Below, piece after piece: positions 35,895 to 44,912 of a stretch of DNA of 64,000 nt. The DNA lies in the NCBI GenBank assembly GCA_951812655.1, contig OX638319.1:1527620-1591619 (forward strand), in the 5' to 3' direction. A program made the position numbers and the translations under genes. How positions within the stretch are numbered: position 1 is the first letter of the stretch; every line of letters starts with the position of its first letter. This stretch comes from an uncultured Candidatus Nitrosopumilus sp. GTDB taxonomy: Archaea; Thermoproteota; Nitrososphaeria; Nitrososphaerales; Nitrosopumilaceae. The notes beneath the pieces were generated by a model that ran no database searches, was not told where the DNA came from, and was given only the letters and a program-made list of their open reading frames with translations.

Positions 35895-36248
35895 ACAAAT
35901 TCCTCAAAATATTTCTTTATCAACATTGTTAATTGAGAAAATAGAAATATTCAGCAGACCAAATCTGTCAAAATTATTCTATTTCTTCTCAACAGTCAAT
36001 CCAGATTAAAGTAAAAATCTACAGTTTATTCATCAGAAATTAGCCAGGATGCCCCTATTGCATCTTCCCAAACCATTTCATTATTGTTATCTTTCATGTT
36101 TCATTTCAAACATTTTGGTATATAACAAACATGAACGATTTGTCTGTATCAGTGAAAGTTCTCTCATTAATTTAACAGGATTCAATTGGCGCATATCGCA
36201 TGGTTAAACTCAACATTATTCAACTCAAAATATCATCAAAAATAGTCT
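35895..36248. other. Gap with promoter and one tiny candidate ORF
   Basis: Holds the promoter of the polytopic membrane gene and the 23-codon candidate at 36026-36097. I see no other coding signal or RNA structure. Confidence 0.5.
36026..36097 (-). CDS. Candidate 23-residue microprotein
   Basis: ATG at 36097; peptide MKDNNNEMVWEDAIGASWL then a short acidic end. A TTATATA box on the minus strand (about 36118-36124) is about 22 nt upstream, the right distance for a leaderless start, which is the main support. Confidence 0.3.
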   Translation of the reverse strand: MKDNNNEMVWEDAIGASWLISDE

Positions 36249-36716
36249 TTATTTTTGAGAATTTGCATTTTTTTCATAGTAGTATTCCTGTCTTTTCAGA
36301 TCCCTTTCAGAGATTATCCTGCATTTTCTTATCGGCACTAGCCTAGATATTTGCTCATAGGTATTCATATCTCGCACATCAGCAGCATATGCTATTTGTA
36401 ACAAAGGGGATTTCTCCAAAATCATAGGTTTTGCTTGCTCATAGCCTCCACTCTGCCTCATTCCAGTCCTAAACAAACCCAGATGAGTGCCGGTTTTGGA
36501 CATCTGAGGATCTTGATAACAACAAATCGCATATTCTCCATTATCCTTTTCGATAATTGTCAGTCGAGTAAATTTATCACTCCAGTCCTCTGCTTCTTGA
36601 GCAATTAGCATTGCCTCTTTTTTATCTTCAAATACAGTAGATACCACTAGTCTGTCCTTTTCATACGCCCAAGAAATGCCATAAAAGTTATTGTGCCAAT
36701 CAATTTCAAATGACAT
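36249..36716 (-). CDS. Hypothetical protein
   Basis: 155 residues, soluble, Trp- and Tyr-containing, beginning MSFEIDWHNNFYGISWAYEK. Mid region LLQIAYAADVRDMNTYEQIS and a basic C-terminal helix ending YYYEKNANSQK. No known motif. ATG start. Confidence 0.65.
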   Translation of the reverse strand: MSFEIDWHNNFYGISWAYEKDRLVVSTVFEDKKEAMLIAQEAEDWSDKFTRLTIIEKDNGEYAICCYQDPQMSKTGTHLGLFRTGMRQSGGYEQAKPMILEKSPLLQIAYAADVRDMNTYEQISRLVPIRKCRIISERDLKRQEYYYEKNANSQK

Positions 36717-36791
36717 GATTGTACTTCATAATAAGACAAATTAATGCTTTCTAAATATTTCCAGATTCTTATTTTTTGCAAGAGTGCAGTC

Positions 36792-36911
36792 ATGGTCCGT
36801 GTAACCAACATCCAGCGTAATCCAACTACAAAGGATGAATCAATTTACAAAAACATTAAAAATATTCGGTCATCAATTACTTTTAATTTAGACCATTTAT
36901 TTCAAGCATAG
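36792..36911 (+). CDS. Weak candidate 39-residue ORF
   Basis: ATG start, peptide begins MVRVTNIQRNPTTKDES. It overlaps the antisense candidate 36883-36963. Either may be spurious; kept only because the amino-acid usage is plausible. Confidence 0.18.
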   Translation: MVRVTNIQRNPTTKDESIYKNIKNIRSSITFNLDHLFQA

Positions 36912-36963
36912 GGAGTTTAGATCCAGTAGTTCCAAACACATAATTTTTCCAGCCTCTAGACAT
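36883..36963 (-). CDS. Candidate 26-residue microprotein coupled to the zinc-finger gene
   Basis: ATG at 36963 overlaps the last codons and stop of the zinc-finger gene 36956-37159 by 8 nt. Peptide MSRGWKNYVFGTTGSKLPML then a short end. The overlap suggests translational coupling. Confidence 0.33.
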   Translation of the reverse strand: MSRGWKNYVFGTTGSKLPMLEINGLN

Positions 36964-37159
36964 TTCGTTTCTTCAATATTGCATCCTCAGGAGTCTTGTC
37001 TTTGTTTGATTCCCAATGCCAGCTGTGTTGTGTTTTCCAGTGGGATTCCAATTGGATAGTGGTGGGCTCTTTCCCAAGAGGGGTTCCACAGATTTTACAC
37101 TGGATCATTTTTTTAGTTCCACATGTTTTTTCTTTTTTTCTTTTACAATCGGATGGCAT
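36956..37159 (-). CDS. C2H2-type zinc-finger protein
   Basis: 67 residues as drawn; an internal ATG at 37108 would give 50 residues starting MIQCKICGTPLG. The finger is C-x2-C-x12-H-x5-H (CKICG ... LESHWKTQH), followed by a Trp-containing charged tail. Single C2H2 fingers in archaea bind DNA, RNA or protein; target unknown. Confidence 0.75.
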   Translation of the reverse strand: MPSDCKRKKEKTCGTKKMIQCKICGTPLGKEPTTIQLESHWKTQHSWHWESNKDKTPEDAILKKRNV

Positions 37160-37239
37160 TGTGCAGGAAGGTTTTCTTCGTTATCCATGATAAAATTGAA
37201 ACACATGCAAAATTAAGAGTTTTCCATGTTTAACCATAG

Positions 37240-37563
37240 TTACTTGGATTTTTTCTTTGTTCTATATCTTTCACGTTTTCGTTTTTGTTCCATATCCATT
37301 ATCTGATATGTTTTTCCAACAGCGCAAAGCTTCATTTCTCCAGAAAATTCGTCATGGATTGATTCACAAGATCCATTTGAAAGTAATTCCCCCACAATTG
37401 TCCATGCCATGTCTTCAGAAACATCAAATTTGTAGGGAATAGTTGAGACTTTTGTGAAATATCCATTATTGGAATTTCTCAAAACAAATTGCTCAATTTT
37501 TTCTTCAGTAGTCAAAGAGGATTCTTTCTTTTTAAAATTTCCATATGGTTTTCTTTCAGACAT
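37240..37563 (-). CDS. Hypothetical protein, winged-helix-like
   Basis: 107 residues from ATG 37563 (MSERKPYGNFKKK). The middle (TEEKIEQFVLRNS, YFTKVSTIPYKFDVSEDMAW, IVGELLSNGSCESI) reads like a winged helix; the C-terminus is a very basic tail (EQKRKRERYRTKKKSK), consistent with nucleic-acid binding. Not recognised as a named family. Confidence 0.6.
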   Translation of the reverse strand: MSERKPYGNFKKKESSLTTEEKIEQFVLRNSNNGYFTKVSTIPYKFDVSEDMAWTIVGELLSNGSCESIHDEFSGEMKLCAVGKTYQIMDMEQKRKRERYRTKKKSK

Positions 37564-37597
37564 TCTTAGATTACACATACCTCATATTTTATTTAAT

Positions 37598-38197
37598 TTA
37601 TTTAGAATTAAGGGTGTCAGGATCATTATTTCCAGGCAGATATTTATCATCTAATTTATTTTTCATTCGATCATCAAAGTCCTCTTGTAATCGGGTCAGA
37701 TAAATTTCAGCTTCTGTTTCATCCTCAGGAATTCCGGTGTCAGTCGTAAAGTTAAAACCCGTAGCCAAATGATAAAATTCTTCAAAAAATTCTTTGCAGT
37801 CAATTACATCAACATCGTCATCTATTGAAACCGACAGACATTCATTTTCAAATCTAAAATTCAGACAAATTTCTTCCTCAATCATTATGTCAACCAATAC
37901 AGCCATCAAATATGGAACATATTTTTCTTCCAGATTTCCTTGATCTTTGTTTGCAATACACATCACATGACCATCCAACAAATGATCAAATGTTTTTACA
38001 GAGACGTCACGGACATCAGAATCAGGATATCCAAGTTTTGAGGTCCAGGAGTCCACAACGGAACCGGATTCGACATATGCCATATCAAATTTTAAATTTT
38101 CATGAGTTTGTTCATATTCCCAAACCTGCTTATTTGTCCACATTGGAGAGAATTTTAAAATCATTTTTTTTGTTTTAGAGTCCAACAAGGATTGCAA
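37598..38197 (-). CDS. Acidic hypothetical protein
   Basis: 199 residues from TTG 38197; the first ATG is at 38164 and would remove 11 residues. Soluble, acidic, with a VSIDDDVDVIDCKEFFEEFY stretch and a helical acidic C-terminus. No catalytic motif recognised. It lies just upstream of the 37563 gene on the same strand, 34 nt apart, so the two may be an operon. Confidence 0.65.
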   Translation of the reverse strand: MQSLLDSKTKKMILKFSPMWTNKQVWEYEQTHENLKFDMAYVESGSVVDSWTSKLGYPDSDVRDVSVKTFDHLLDGHVMCIANKDQGNLEEKYVPYLMAVLVDIMIEEEICLNFRFENECLSVSIDDDVDVIDCKEFFEEFYHLATGFNFTTDTGIPEDETEAEIYLTRLQEDFDDRMKNKLDDKYLPGNNDPDTLNSK

Positions 38198-38503
38198 TGT
38201 CTACCAATGTTTAATCTTATCTTACAAAGATCATGAAAAATGTATTTTGTATTTTGGAGAATTAACCTCTCAGTTTTTTAAAAAACTCTTTCACAGCATT
38301 TTAAAAATGGTCCGTAAAAGTATAGGCGTTCTCAACATCATGTAGCAAATATTCTTTGTTTCAGAATCTTCGGGCATTACATAAATGGAATTTGCCATGG
38401 ATGTTACTGAATCACATCAAGTTATGTATTGGGGGAACTTGAGCAGTTGTGTTTGTCTGATTTCTCGTCACATATTTTCTTTGGCGAGTTCTATTGACAC
38501 AAA
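38198..38503. other. Gap, no firm gene
   Basis: 306 bp. A 28-codon minus-strand frame (38291-38377, MPEDSETKNIC...) and a GTTTTTTAAAAAAC palindrome (about 38273-38286) are the only features. A longer + strand frame starting at 38385 runs antisense into the response-regulator gene and looks spurious. Confidence 0.4.
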
Positions 38504-38872
38504 TCAAGAATTCATGGTTACTTCACTGATTGTTTCAAACAACATCCCCGGATCAAAGGGCTTTCTCAAGCATGATTTTACACCCATGGCCACCCAATCT
38601 TGAATGTCTTTATCAGAAATTGATGCGGCGGTAAATAGAATTACTTTATTTTTTTCCATATCTCCAGAATTTTTCATGCTTTGAACCACATCCAGTCCGC
38701 TAAACTCAGGCATGGTGACATCAAGTAAAATCAAGTCAAATCCATCATTCACGATCAAATTCAAGGCATCTTTTCCGTTGTTTACAGTAGTCACACCATA
38801 TCCACCAGATTGCAACAGATCTTTTAGCAGTCCCGTAATGTCATCATTATCGTCAACTACTAGAATCTTCAT
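38504..38872 (-). CDS. CheY-like response regulator
   Basis: A 122-residue receiver domain alone, no output domain. Acidic pocket D8/D9, phosphoacceptor D51 (LILLDVTMP), T81 and K104 (LRKPF) are all present. Overlaps the 3' end of the histidine kinase by 20 bp, so the two form a two-gene signalling unit. With no DNA-binding domain it must act through protein contacts. Confidence 0.93.
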   Translation of the reverse strand: MKILVVDDNDDITGLLKDLLQSGGYGVTTVNNGKDALNLIVNDGFDLILLDVTMPEFSGLDVVQSMKNSGDMEKNKVILFTAASISDKDIQDWVAMGVKSCLRKPFDPGMLFETISEVTMNS

Positions 38873-40400
38873 GAATTTCTAATGGAATACTGAAATAAAA
38901 GATACACCCATCTCCTTTCTGACTGCTTAGCCATATCTTTCCTCCCAAACCTTCAACAATACCCTTGCAAATTGTCAGGCCCAATCCAGAGCCCCCATGC
39001 TCACGTGTTATGGACGTATCAACCTGATAGAATTTTCTGAAGAGTTTTGACTGATGTTCATAAGAAATTCCAATACCGTTGTCTTCAACAGAAAAAATGA
39101 CATAGTTGTCAACATCTTGTTTTGCATTCACAGAGATCTTTCCAGTATCTTTTGGCACAAAGTCCAATGAATTTCGAATCAGGTTTGAGAGTACCTGAAC
39201 AACCCGATTTTCATCAGTGACCACTGAGACATTTGCATACTCGTACTCAAGTTTGATGTTTCGGGTTTGGGCCTCCATCTGAAAATCATTACTCACTTTT
39301 TCCAAAATGTGTTTTGTGTCGGTTTTTTTGAGATTATACTTGATCTCATTTAATTCCAATTTTTGTACATCTAACAGGTTGCTGATTATACTGTTCAGAA
39401 TGTTAGCATTTTTATCAATCACCTTCACCGCATTTTTTTGTTTTTCAGTTAGACTGCCGAGAATTTTTGGTTGGACCAATGCATAGCACCAACCCTTTAT
39501 CGGAGTCAAAGGCGTTCTAAGCTCGTGAGTGATCATTACTGAAAATTCATTTTTTTCTTTATCTATTTTTTTTAACTCGGTGACCAATTCAGATTTATTT
39601 TTGTAATGCTGAACTATGGATGATGCCAAAGAAAGCACTATGACCAGCATACTCACTATTTTTAGAATGTGTGCCAGGTTGAATACAATGTCAAAGTCTT
39701 GCGACGAGAAAAAAAACAAGAAATTTCCAAAAATATCTATGATTAACGCAATCAGAATGCCCTTGTAGAAATTGTCATCAATCGTGTAAAGTTTTTTCTT
39801 GTAGTAATACAACAAGCCCAATCCGAAGATTATCGCAGCTGGGAATTCATAGGGCCTATTTGGTTCCAAATCTGAATTTAAAAGGGGAAATGTGACAGAA
39901 AGTGAAATTACTGCCACTGCAATCGCAAAAATAGATAGAGATGCGACGTAAAAAAAGACAGATTTTCTAGTTATCACATCTTCTTTTCCCTCCATCTTCC
40001 TAGTTCCAAATTTCAAGATGGCAATCAAAATCACGACCCCCATGACCATCCTTCCAGCTACCCATGTCTGTGCCATGAAATCAGTTGTTGCAACATGCTC
40101 TATGCTAAGAATTGAGATAATCGCGTGAAGAACGTCGATGAATCCAGCAGCATGAAAACCCAGCCCTATAAACAAGGTAAATTTGTCGTTGAACGCATAG
40201 CCCCTAAGTATGGCATAAGATGCGATGATAAAAGACGTAATGACAGAAATTATCTCAAGATAAAAGTGATCAGTTGGAGTGGACACATAGTCCCCATATG
40301 AAATTACGATAAACGCAATAACCGATAAAGGGATTATTGGGATTAACGTGTATTTTAGAAGTTGTGGGCGGATACTGGATTTTGGAGATTTATCTAGCAT
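38853..40400 (-). CDS. Membrane sensor histidine kinase, MASE3-like
   Basis: 515 residues. About eight TM segments fill residues 18-262, with a GFHAAGFIDVLHAI stretch resembling the MASE3 sensor. A coiled linker leads to the HisKA domain with phospho-His H292 (MITHELRTPLTPIKG), then N box (VLSNLIRNSLDF), G1 (VEDNGIGIS) and G2 (GGSGLGLTICKG). It should phosphorylate the overlapping response regulator. The signal is unknown; MASE3-type sensors are membrane-embedded. Confidence 0.92.
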   Translation of the reverse strand: MLDKSPKSSIRPQLLKYTLIPIIPLSVIAFIVISYGDYVSTPTDHFYLEIISVITSFIIASYAILRGYAFNDKFTLFIGLGFHAAGFIDVLHAIISILSIEHVATTDFMAQTWVAGRMVMGVVILIAILKFGTRKMEGKEDVITRKSVFFYVASLSIFAIAVAVISLSVTFPLLNSDLEPNRPYEFPAAIIFGLGLLYYYKKKLYTIDDNFYKGILIALIIDIFGNFLFFFSSQDFDIVFNLAHILKIVSMLVIVLSLASSIVQHYKNKSELVTELKKIDKEKNEFSVMITHELRTPLTPIKGWCYALVQPKILGSLTEKQKNAVKVIDKNANILNSIISNLLDVQKLELNEIKYNLKKTDTKHILEKVSNDFQMEAQTRNIKLEYEYANVSVVTDENRVVQVLSNLIRNSLDFVPKDTGKISVNAKQDVDNYVIFSVEDNGIGISYEHQSKLFRKFYQVDTSITREHGGSGLGLTICKGIVEGLGGKIWLSSQKGDGCIFYFSIPLEIHEDSSS

Positions 40401-40679
40401 TCAGTTCATCACATCCAAATTAACAATCACTACAAAAACAGGAATGATAAATTTCAAGTATCAGTAAGAATTTTGTCAGAAACACGGATTGTAAAAAAAC
40501 CGCCGAGCGTACTGCATGATGATTATATGTGATTGTGCATGTCAAATATTTACAAAGTTCCATATGATCTCATTTGTTTTATAATTATGGGCACAGATTA
40601 CCCATCAATCCAGATTACTAAACCGCGAAAACATGTTAGAGGAAATTCAGAAAATCAAACATTCCAGCGCCATAATTTT
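40401..40679. other. Gap upstream of the histidine kinase
   Basis: Contains the minus-strand kinase promoter area. A + strand frame (40533-40754) overlaps the next gene antisense and has no supporting composition. Nothing else seen. Confidence 0.4.
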
Positions 40680-41855
40680 CTAAGATTCCAAACCGTATGT
40701 GTTCATGTAAAAATGGTATATTATCCCAGCAGGACTGTTTCTTTTGGATTTTAATGCCGAAAGTAGTACTTTTGTGGTGGACTCCAGCCTTGTCATTCCA
40801 TCATCTTTGAACGTTTGGTTTGCAGGGGCCTGATCAGAGGTCTCAATCGTTATCCAGGCAGGCTTGTTTATTTCTCGAGCATACTTGATTATCGGAGATA
40901 CCCTGAACAGAATCGCATCAACAGCGTTTGCTCCACCCCACGCTGTCTGAATATCCACCCCATCCACAATATCCAAAATATGCTGATATGCAAATTTCTG
41001 TTTGTCAGCATATTCAATTGGAGGATCAGGATCTTCTACATCCACCCGCCCCCAATGCCAAGATATACTGGCATACAATGGCAACGAGGATGTAACACTA
41101 GTGGCAGGTACGCTGATTATGCCCTCTTTAATCAAAAACTGAATTCCGTCAAGAAAAGATCCGTCATCTATTTTACCATCTGCCCACCATCCGGCATTGT
41201 TTTTGATCCATTTTGGGATTGAGGAAGATTCAGAGTGTTTATTGCCCGTTGATTCCACATGTATCACTTTTTCACGAATCAGATATTGGATTGTATTGAC
41301 AAATTCGTCATCCCCAGTATTTCCCTGTGACCACCATTTTGCTATGTTCTTTACCCAAATCGGAATCAAGGAAGGAATAGAGTTACTGGCAAGGCTTTTC
41401 GAAGTTGCAAAATATCTGATATCGTCAGGTGTGACGGGTTCATGAAAAGATCCAAACGAATGAGTTGCAGGCCCCAAATTCCAGGGACCCTCATAGTTCA
41501 TTCTTATGCCATCAAACTTACTTTTGTTATTCATGTTATGTTTGACTACATCGGAAAAATGATGATTGTCGGTATACAATGCCTCAATCAATATATTTTC
41601 ATCATGGGCGCTAGAAATTAGACGTTCAAGAAAAACATCAGATTGCCTGCCTGAACCAGCAGCGGAATTAGAATTTTGCTTCTTTCCGGTTCCCCAGTTA
41701 TCATAAAGAATTCTCTTTATCCCTTTGCTTTTTGCAAAAGAGATCAACGGATCAATGTTGGATTCTGAAATCGGGTAGCCTTTTCTTCGCGAATCTCTCC
41801 ACAAGTAAATGCCATGATCATCTCCAAAATTCACAGGATTTGACATACCAGGCAT
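40680..41855 (-). CDS. Barrel-like (glycoside-hydrolase-type) protein with two inserted WW-rich repeats
   Basis: 391 residues. Residues 15-155 and 258-391 read as parts of one alpha/beta barrel (SKGIKRILYDNWG, DGIRMNYEGPW, YASISWHWG, PAWITIETSDQ). Between them lie two repeats of about 36 residues: IPIWVKNIAKWWSQG (165-200) and IPKWIKNNAGWWADG (214-249), each ending FxxxIQxLIxxxxI. This repeat is frequent in secreted proteins of this phylum. No signal peptide is visible; the frame is open 19 codons further upstream without ATG, so the N-terminus may be incomplete. A hydrolase role is inference. Confidence 0.65.
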   Translation of the reverse strand: MPGMSNPVNFGDDHGIYLWRDSRRKGYPISESNIDPLISFAKSKGIKRILYDNWGTGKKQNSNSAAGSGRQSDVFLERLISSAHDENILIEALYTDNHHFSDVVKHNMNNKSKFDGIRMNYEGPWNLGPATHSFGSFHEPVTPDDIRYFATSKSLASNSIPSLIPIWVKNIAKWWSQGNTGDDEFVNTIQYLIREKVIHVESTGNKHSESSSIPKWIKNNAGWWADGKIDDGSFLDGIQFLIKEGIISVPATSVTSSLPLYASISWHWGRVDVEDPDPPIEYADKQKFAYQHILDIVDGVDIQTAWGGANAVDAILFRVSPIIKYAREINKPAWITIETSDQAPANQTFKDDGMTRLESTTKVLLSALKSKRNSPAGIIYHFYMNTYGLES

Positions 41856-42001
41856 CCATCCGAATAACTGATTATTTATCTTTATGATTGCAGATAACTG
41901 ATTTCATCTGCGATAATCTAAATCATGCATAAAGGATGAGAAAATTCCAAGATAAAGACAGTCCAAGTCAAAACTTTACATCACAGATACAAATCACAAA
42001 T

Positions 42002-42196
42002 TCATGATTTTAAGAACTCGATTGTACATTCAGCCAATTCTTTGCGCGAGTGTTTTTCAACATCATGTTTGCAATTTGGGCAAATCCCCACATCTTCATC
42101 AGAAAAATCATCACTAACCTGTTTCATGCAACATTCCATCAGTTCTCTAGTAGAATGGGATTCCATCGAAAGTTTGCAAGTAGGACACTCAGTCAA
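42002..42196 (-). CDS. Small zinc protein with internal duplication
   Basis: 64 residues from a TTG start. Two copies of CPxC-x6-HSxxEL-x-EC (CPTCKLSMESHSTRELMEC and CPNCKHDVEKHSRKELAEC) lie about 35 residues apart, each with C-x2-C, His and a later Cys, so two zinc sites are likely. Divergent from the 42260 gene, 63 bp away. Confidence 0.7.
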   Translation of the reverse strand: MTECPTCKLSMESHSTRELMECCMKQVSDDFSDEDVGICPNCKHDVEKHSRKELAECTIEFLKS

Positions 42197-42245
42197 ATTA
42201 ACAAATATCCAAGGATGTCACCAGTAATAAATTATATTTACTTTT

Positions 42246-42257
42246 TTACACGTGTAA
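42246..42257. promoter_or_regulatory. Perfect 12-nt palindrome TTACACGTGTAA before a start codon
   Basis: Fully palindromic, ends 2 nt before the ATG at 42260, and lies between two divergent zinc-protein genes. A repressor bound here would block the leaderless start of the + strand gene. Confidence 0.55.
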
Positions 42258-42259
42258 GC

Positions 42260-42511
42260 ATGAATTTATTTGAAAAATTTCAGAAGGAGTTGAGTTGTAT
42301 TTGTAATCAAAGGGTGCTTTTTCAAATTATTGAAGATGTAGAATGCGACTGGGGCATGCATGTTTTGATACAGTGTCCAAAATGCGAAGAACTGTTTTCC
42401 ATAGATAAAAAATGTCCCGCATTTCAAAATATTTCTAAGCTGTTTCTCAACAACCCTTCATTATATTCCAAAGAAGAGGAATCAGAATATCTGAAGGATT
42501 CACATATGTGA
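42260..42511 (+). CDS. Small Cys-rich protein
   Basis: 83 residues from ATG 42260; the longer frame from 42050 is antisense to the divergent gene and is rejected. Contains CICNQ, a CPKCEELF knuckle and a further Cys (KKCPAF), compatible with one zinc ion, then a charged helical tail. Not recognised. Confidence 0.68.
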   Translation: MNLFEKFQKELSCICNQRVLFQIIEDVECDWGMHVLIQCPKCEELFSIDKKCPAFQNISKLFLNNPSLYSKEEESEYLKDSHM

Positions 42512-43224
42512 TTAAAATAGCAATACCAAAAAATGTCCAATCATTAAACACTAACACATTAATTTGTAAATAATGATGAATTGTTTTTATAAAGATTCAT
42601 TTGCAAACAGGTTTTCAATATATGGCATGGCCGAATCAGAGACTGCAAATCTTGTATAATTATAAATGAAACAAAACAGTTAACGCAACAATCGAATCGT
42701 TTCACAACATTCCAAGATAGATTCTGAGTCATCCCAATAATAAAATGAATCCAACTGCCAATGCCGCAACTGAGATTCCCATTGATACATAAAATCTCTT
42801 TATCATCAGATTTTTGTTTAATGAACTGAGATTAATAGTTTAGACTTGGAAAAGCAAGTAAATTTGATATCCTTTGTCATCGATCCTTTGGGGATTACAT
42901 TTCAGATATCAAATCCACAATCATCTTGCCCGATTATTATATCACTTGGTATTTTTAAAAATTTTTAAAATAAAATACGTCTTGAAAGTTTATCAAAAAG
43001 GGTAGAAAAAACAACCTCTTTCAATTTTTTAAAATTTGAGCCTGAGAATACGTATTTTCAAAGAATTGTAACGCTCAGTCAGCCATATTTGAAACCTTTC
43101 ACCACACTCTTTTCAGACGTAAATCATCAGGAATAAAATGAGACAAATTTCAAAAACTTTAGACAAGACTCAATTAATAAATCATAAAAGAATGGTTTAT
43201 TCCCTTTGATAATTAATCTGCATC
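42512..43224. other. 713-bp AT-rich gap
   Basis: Apart from the 25-codon TM ORF at 42729-42806, I see no gene. Sequence is very AT-rich with short poly-T runs near 42955-43030; no tRNA, CRISPR or IS signature. The promoter of the 43225 gene is at its right end. Confidence 0.5.
42729..42806 (-). CDS. 25-residue single-TM microprotein
   Basis: ATG at 42806; MIKRFYVSMGISVAALAVGF then a hydrophobic end: a basic N-terminus followed by one TM helix. The FMKVSMG/FYVSMG resemblance to the peptide at 32331-32417 suggests a family of tiny membrane peptides. Confidence 0.42.
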   Translation of the reverse strand: MIKRFYVSMGISVAALAVGFILLLG

Positions 43225-43758
43225 ATGGGCGACAGTGTAGCAATTGAATGGAATCCCAATTACAACATATCATGGTTAGATTTTGAAGCAGAATCAAATC
43301 CTGCAGTGTTTGAGGATTCACTCAGCGTAATAAAATACAGGTTTGCATGGACAATAAATTCTGAAATTGTTGATGAAAAAATTGTTTTTTTCATCGAAGA
43401 CATCAATCTATTTACGGAATTTCATCCCCGTTTGTCATGGGTCAGACATTCAGAATCAAATGACAAATTGCTTAAACACGAGCAAGGCAATTTTGATCTT
43501 GCAGAATTAGTTAGGCGTGAAAATGTGAAAGAGTTGCAAGACATGTTTTACTCCAAACATTTTCCCACAAGAGGGCAAAATGTGGAACAACGAAAACAGT
43601 TTGCAAAAGAAGACTCTGGAAAGATGATAGCTGAGAAAGTGGAAGAGTTACAGTTAGTGTATGCAGAAAGGCGTAAGAAGTATCAAACTGAAACCAAATT
43701 CGGGGAAAATGAACAAATTCAATCAGATTACAACATGATTTTTTGGCGTCTCAGATAA
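43225..43758 (+). CDS. Hypothetical protein
   Basis: 177 residues, soluble. Begins MGDSVAIEWNPNYNISWLDF; two-layer beta-like N-terminal part (KYRFAWTINSEIVDEKIVFF) and a helical charged C-terminal half. No motif recognised. ATG start. Confidence 0.65.
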   Translation: MGDSVAIEWNPNYNISWLDFEAESNPAVFEDSLSVIKYRFAWTINSEIVDEKIVFFIEDINLFTEFHPRLSWVRHSESNDKLLKHEQGNFDLAELVRRENVKELQDMFYSKHFPTRGQNVEQRKQFAKEDSGKMIAEKVEELQLVYAERRKKYQTETKFGENEQIQSDYNMIFWRLR

Positions 43759-43923
43759 CACCGTATTGATCATACAAAGCGTCAAATTGAGTTTTCTTTG
43801 TCAATAGAAAATAACATTATTAGCAGTACATCATTGATCATGCATCATGTATTTTGAACATACAAGAAAAATTTTCAAACATCGGTAAAATAATAATTCA
43901 AGATGAGATATTAAATATCTAAA

Positions 43924-44196
43924 TCAAGAACGAGAGCTATTTTCAATCAGCCTATTTTCAGAGATGGAATTAAGGTAATTTACCAAGCTGCGATAGTATT
44001 TTAAATGAAAATTTAGATCTTGCATCTCAGTCTGTCTGAGTTCTTCTAACTCAGGACCAAAATCGTGTTTGTTCGATCTTATGTTATTCAGGGTATCGTC
44101 ATTAACTTCAATCATGTGAAAAAGACTTTGTAGTACTTCTCCCTTTGTAAGAGTTCTATCACAGGATTTTTTTAACAACGTGTCTACCCAATCCAT
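43924..44196 (-). CDS. Small helical hypothetical protein
   Basis: 90 residues from ATG 44196 (TTG 44202 is two codons earlier). All-helical pattern: MDWVDTLLKKSCD, GEVLQSLFHMIEV, LNFHLKYYRSLVNYLNSI. Fit for a coiled or four-helix domain. Not recognised. Confidence 0.6.
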   Translation of the reverse strand: MDWVDTLLKKSCDRTLTKGEVLQSLFHMIEVNDDTLNNIRSNKHDFGPELEELRQTEMQDLNFHLKYYRSLVNYLNSISENRLIENSSRS

Positions 44197-44282
44197 GAAC
44201 AATCTTTACGAAATTGTTATATCCGTTTCAGAATTTGGAATTTTTGACTTTTACACAATTTTTATTTATCCAGACCGTGGGA

Positions 44283-44414
44283 CTATTTTTTCTTTAACTG
44301 TTTTTTTCTAGTCATTATTTCCTTATTTCGGTCAATATCAGAATGCACCTCCACATGCTGATACAAATCCTCTTTTGAATCAAATATTTGCTCACAATAA
44401 TAACACTGATGCAT
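44283..44414 (-). CDS. 43-residue single C2H2 zinc-finger microprotein
   Basis: ATG at 44414 (an in-frame GTG at 44429 is possible). The finger CYYCEQIFDSKEDLYQHVEVH follows C-x2-C-x12-H-x4-H with the conserved Phe and Leu, and is followed by a basic KKQLKKK tail. This is a classical C2H2 finger and likely binds nucleic acid. Confidence 0.72.
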   Translation of the reverse strand: MHQCYYCEQIFDSKEDLYQHVEVHSDIDRNKEIMTRKKQLKKK

Positions 44415-44590
44415 GTCTAAGTAATGCACTTCTATGTTAAATCGTTTTTGTGAATTTTGCAGAATTTGTTCTTAAGTATTTAGATCCCTTGTCATGTGAA
44501 TTTTCAAGCATCACAAAAACTTTCAAATGATTCAACAAATCATCCTGAATTAGTAAATGATAATAAAATTATATGAAATGATCTAAAAAA

Positions 44591-44839
44591 TTATTGACCA
44601 CTTTCATACTTTTCACGAATCTTTGAGGCCATTTCTGCATAAGGATCTTCATGCCACTGCTCCTTATTCAAATCAGCACCAAGACCACCAGTTTTTGGTA
44701 AAAGCCCTTGTTCTGCAGCCTGCGATAGAACTGCATCCTCAGGGAGATAGTTTTTCTGGTTTTCTGTACCATATGCAATTGCTCCAGCCATGGCGATTAT
44801 ACCTACAGCTATTCCAGCAATAATCATTGTATTTGACAT
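44591..44839 (-). CDS. Small membrane protein
   Basis: 82 residues. One N-terminal TM helix (MIIAGIAVGIIAMAGAIAYG, residues 5-24), then a polar domain ending in a helix (EMASKIREKYESGQ). No Cys. Could be an anchored accessory subunit; not recognised. Confidence 0.68.
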   Translation of the reverse strand: MSNTMIIAGIAVGIIAMAGAIAYGTENQKNYLPEDAVLSQAAEQGLLPKTGGLGADLNKEQWHEDPYAEMASKIREKYESGQ

Positions 44840-44912
44840 GAATATACTTGAATTTTTTAATATTAATCACGTGAGTTTTCAATGCAATGCATTGCAATAA
44901 TTATCAGATTTC

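Noticed and set aside
38385-38603. 72-codon + strand frame over the response-regulator 3' end
   Set aside because: Antisense to a conserved receiver domain and without recognisable features.
40533-40754. 73-codon + strand frame
   Set aside because: Overlaps the barrel-like gene antisense; composition not protein-like.
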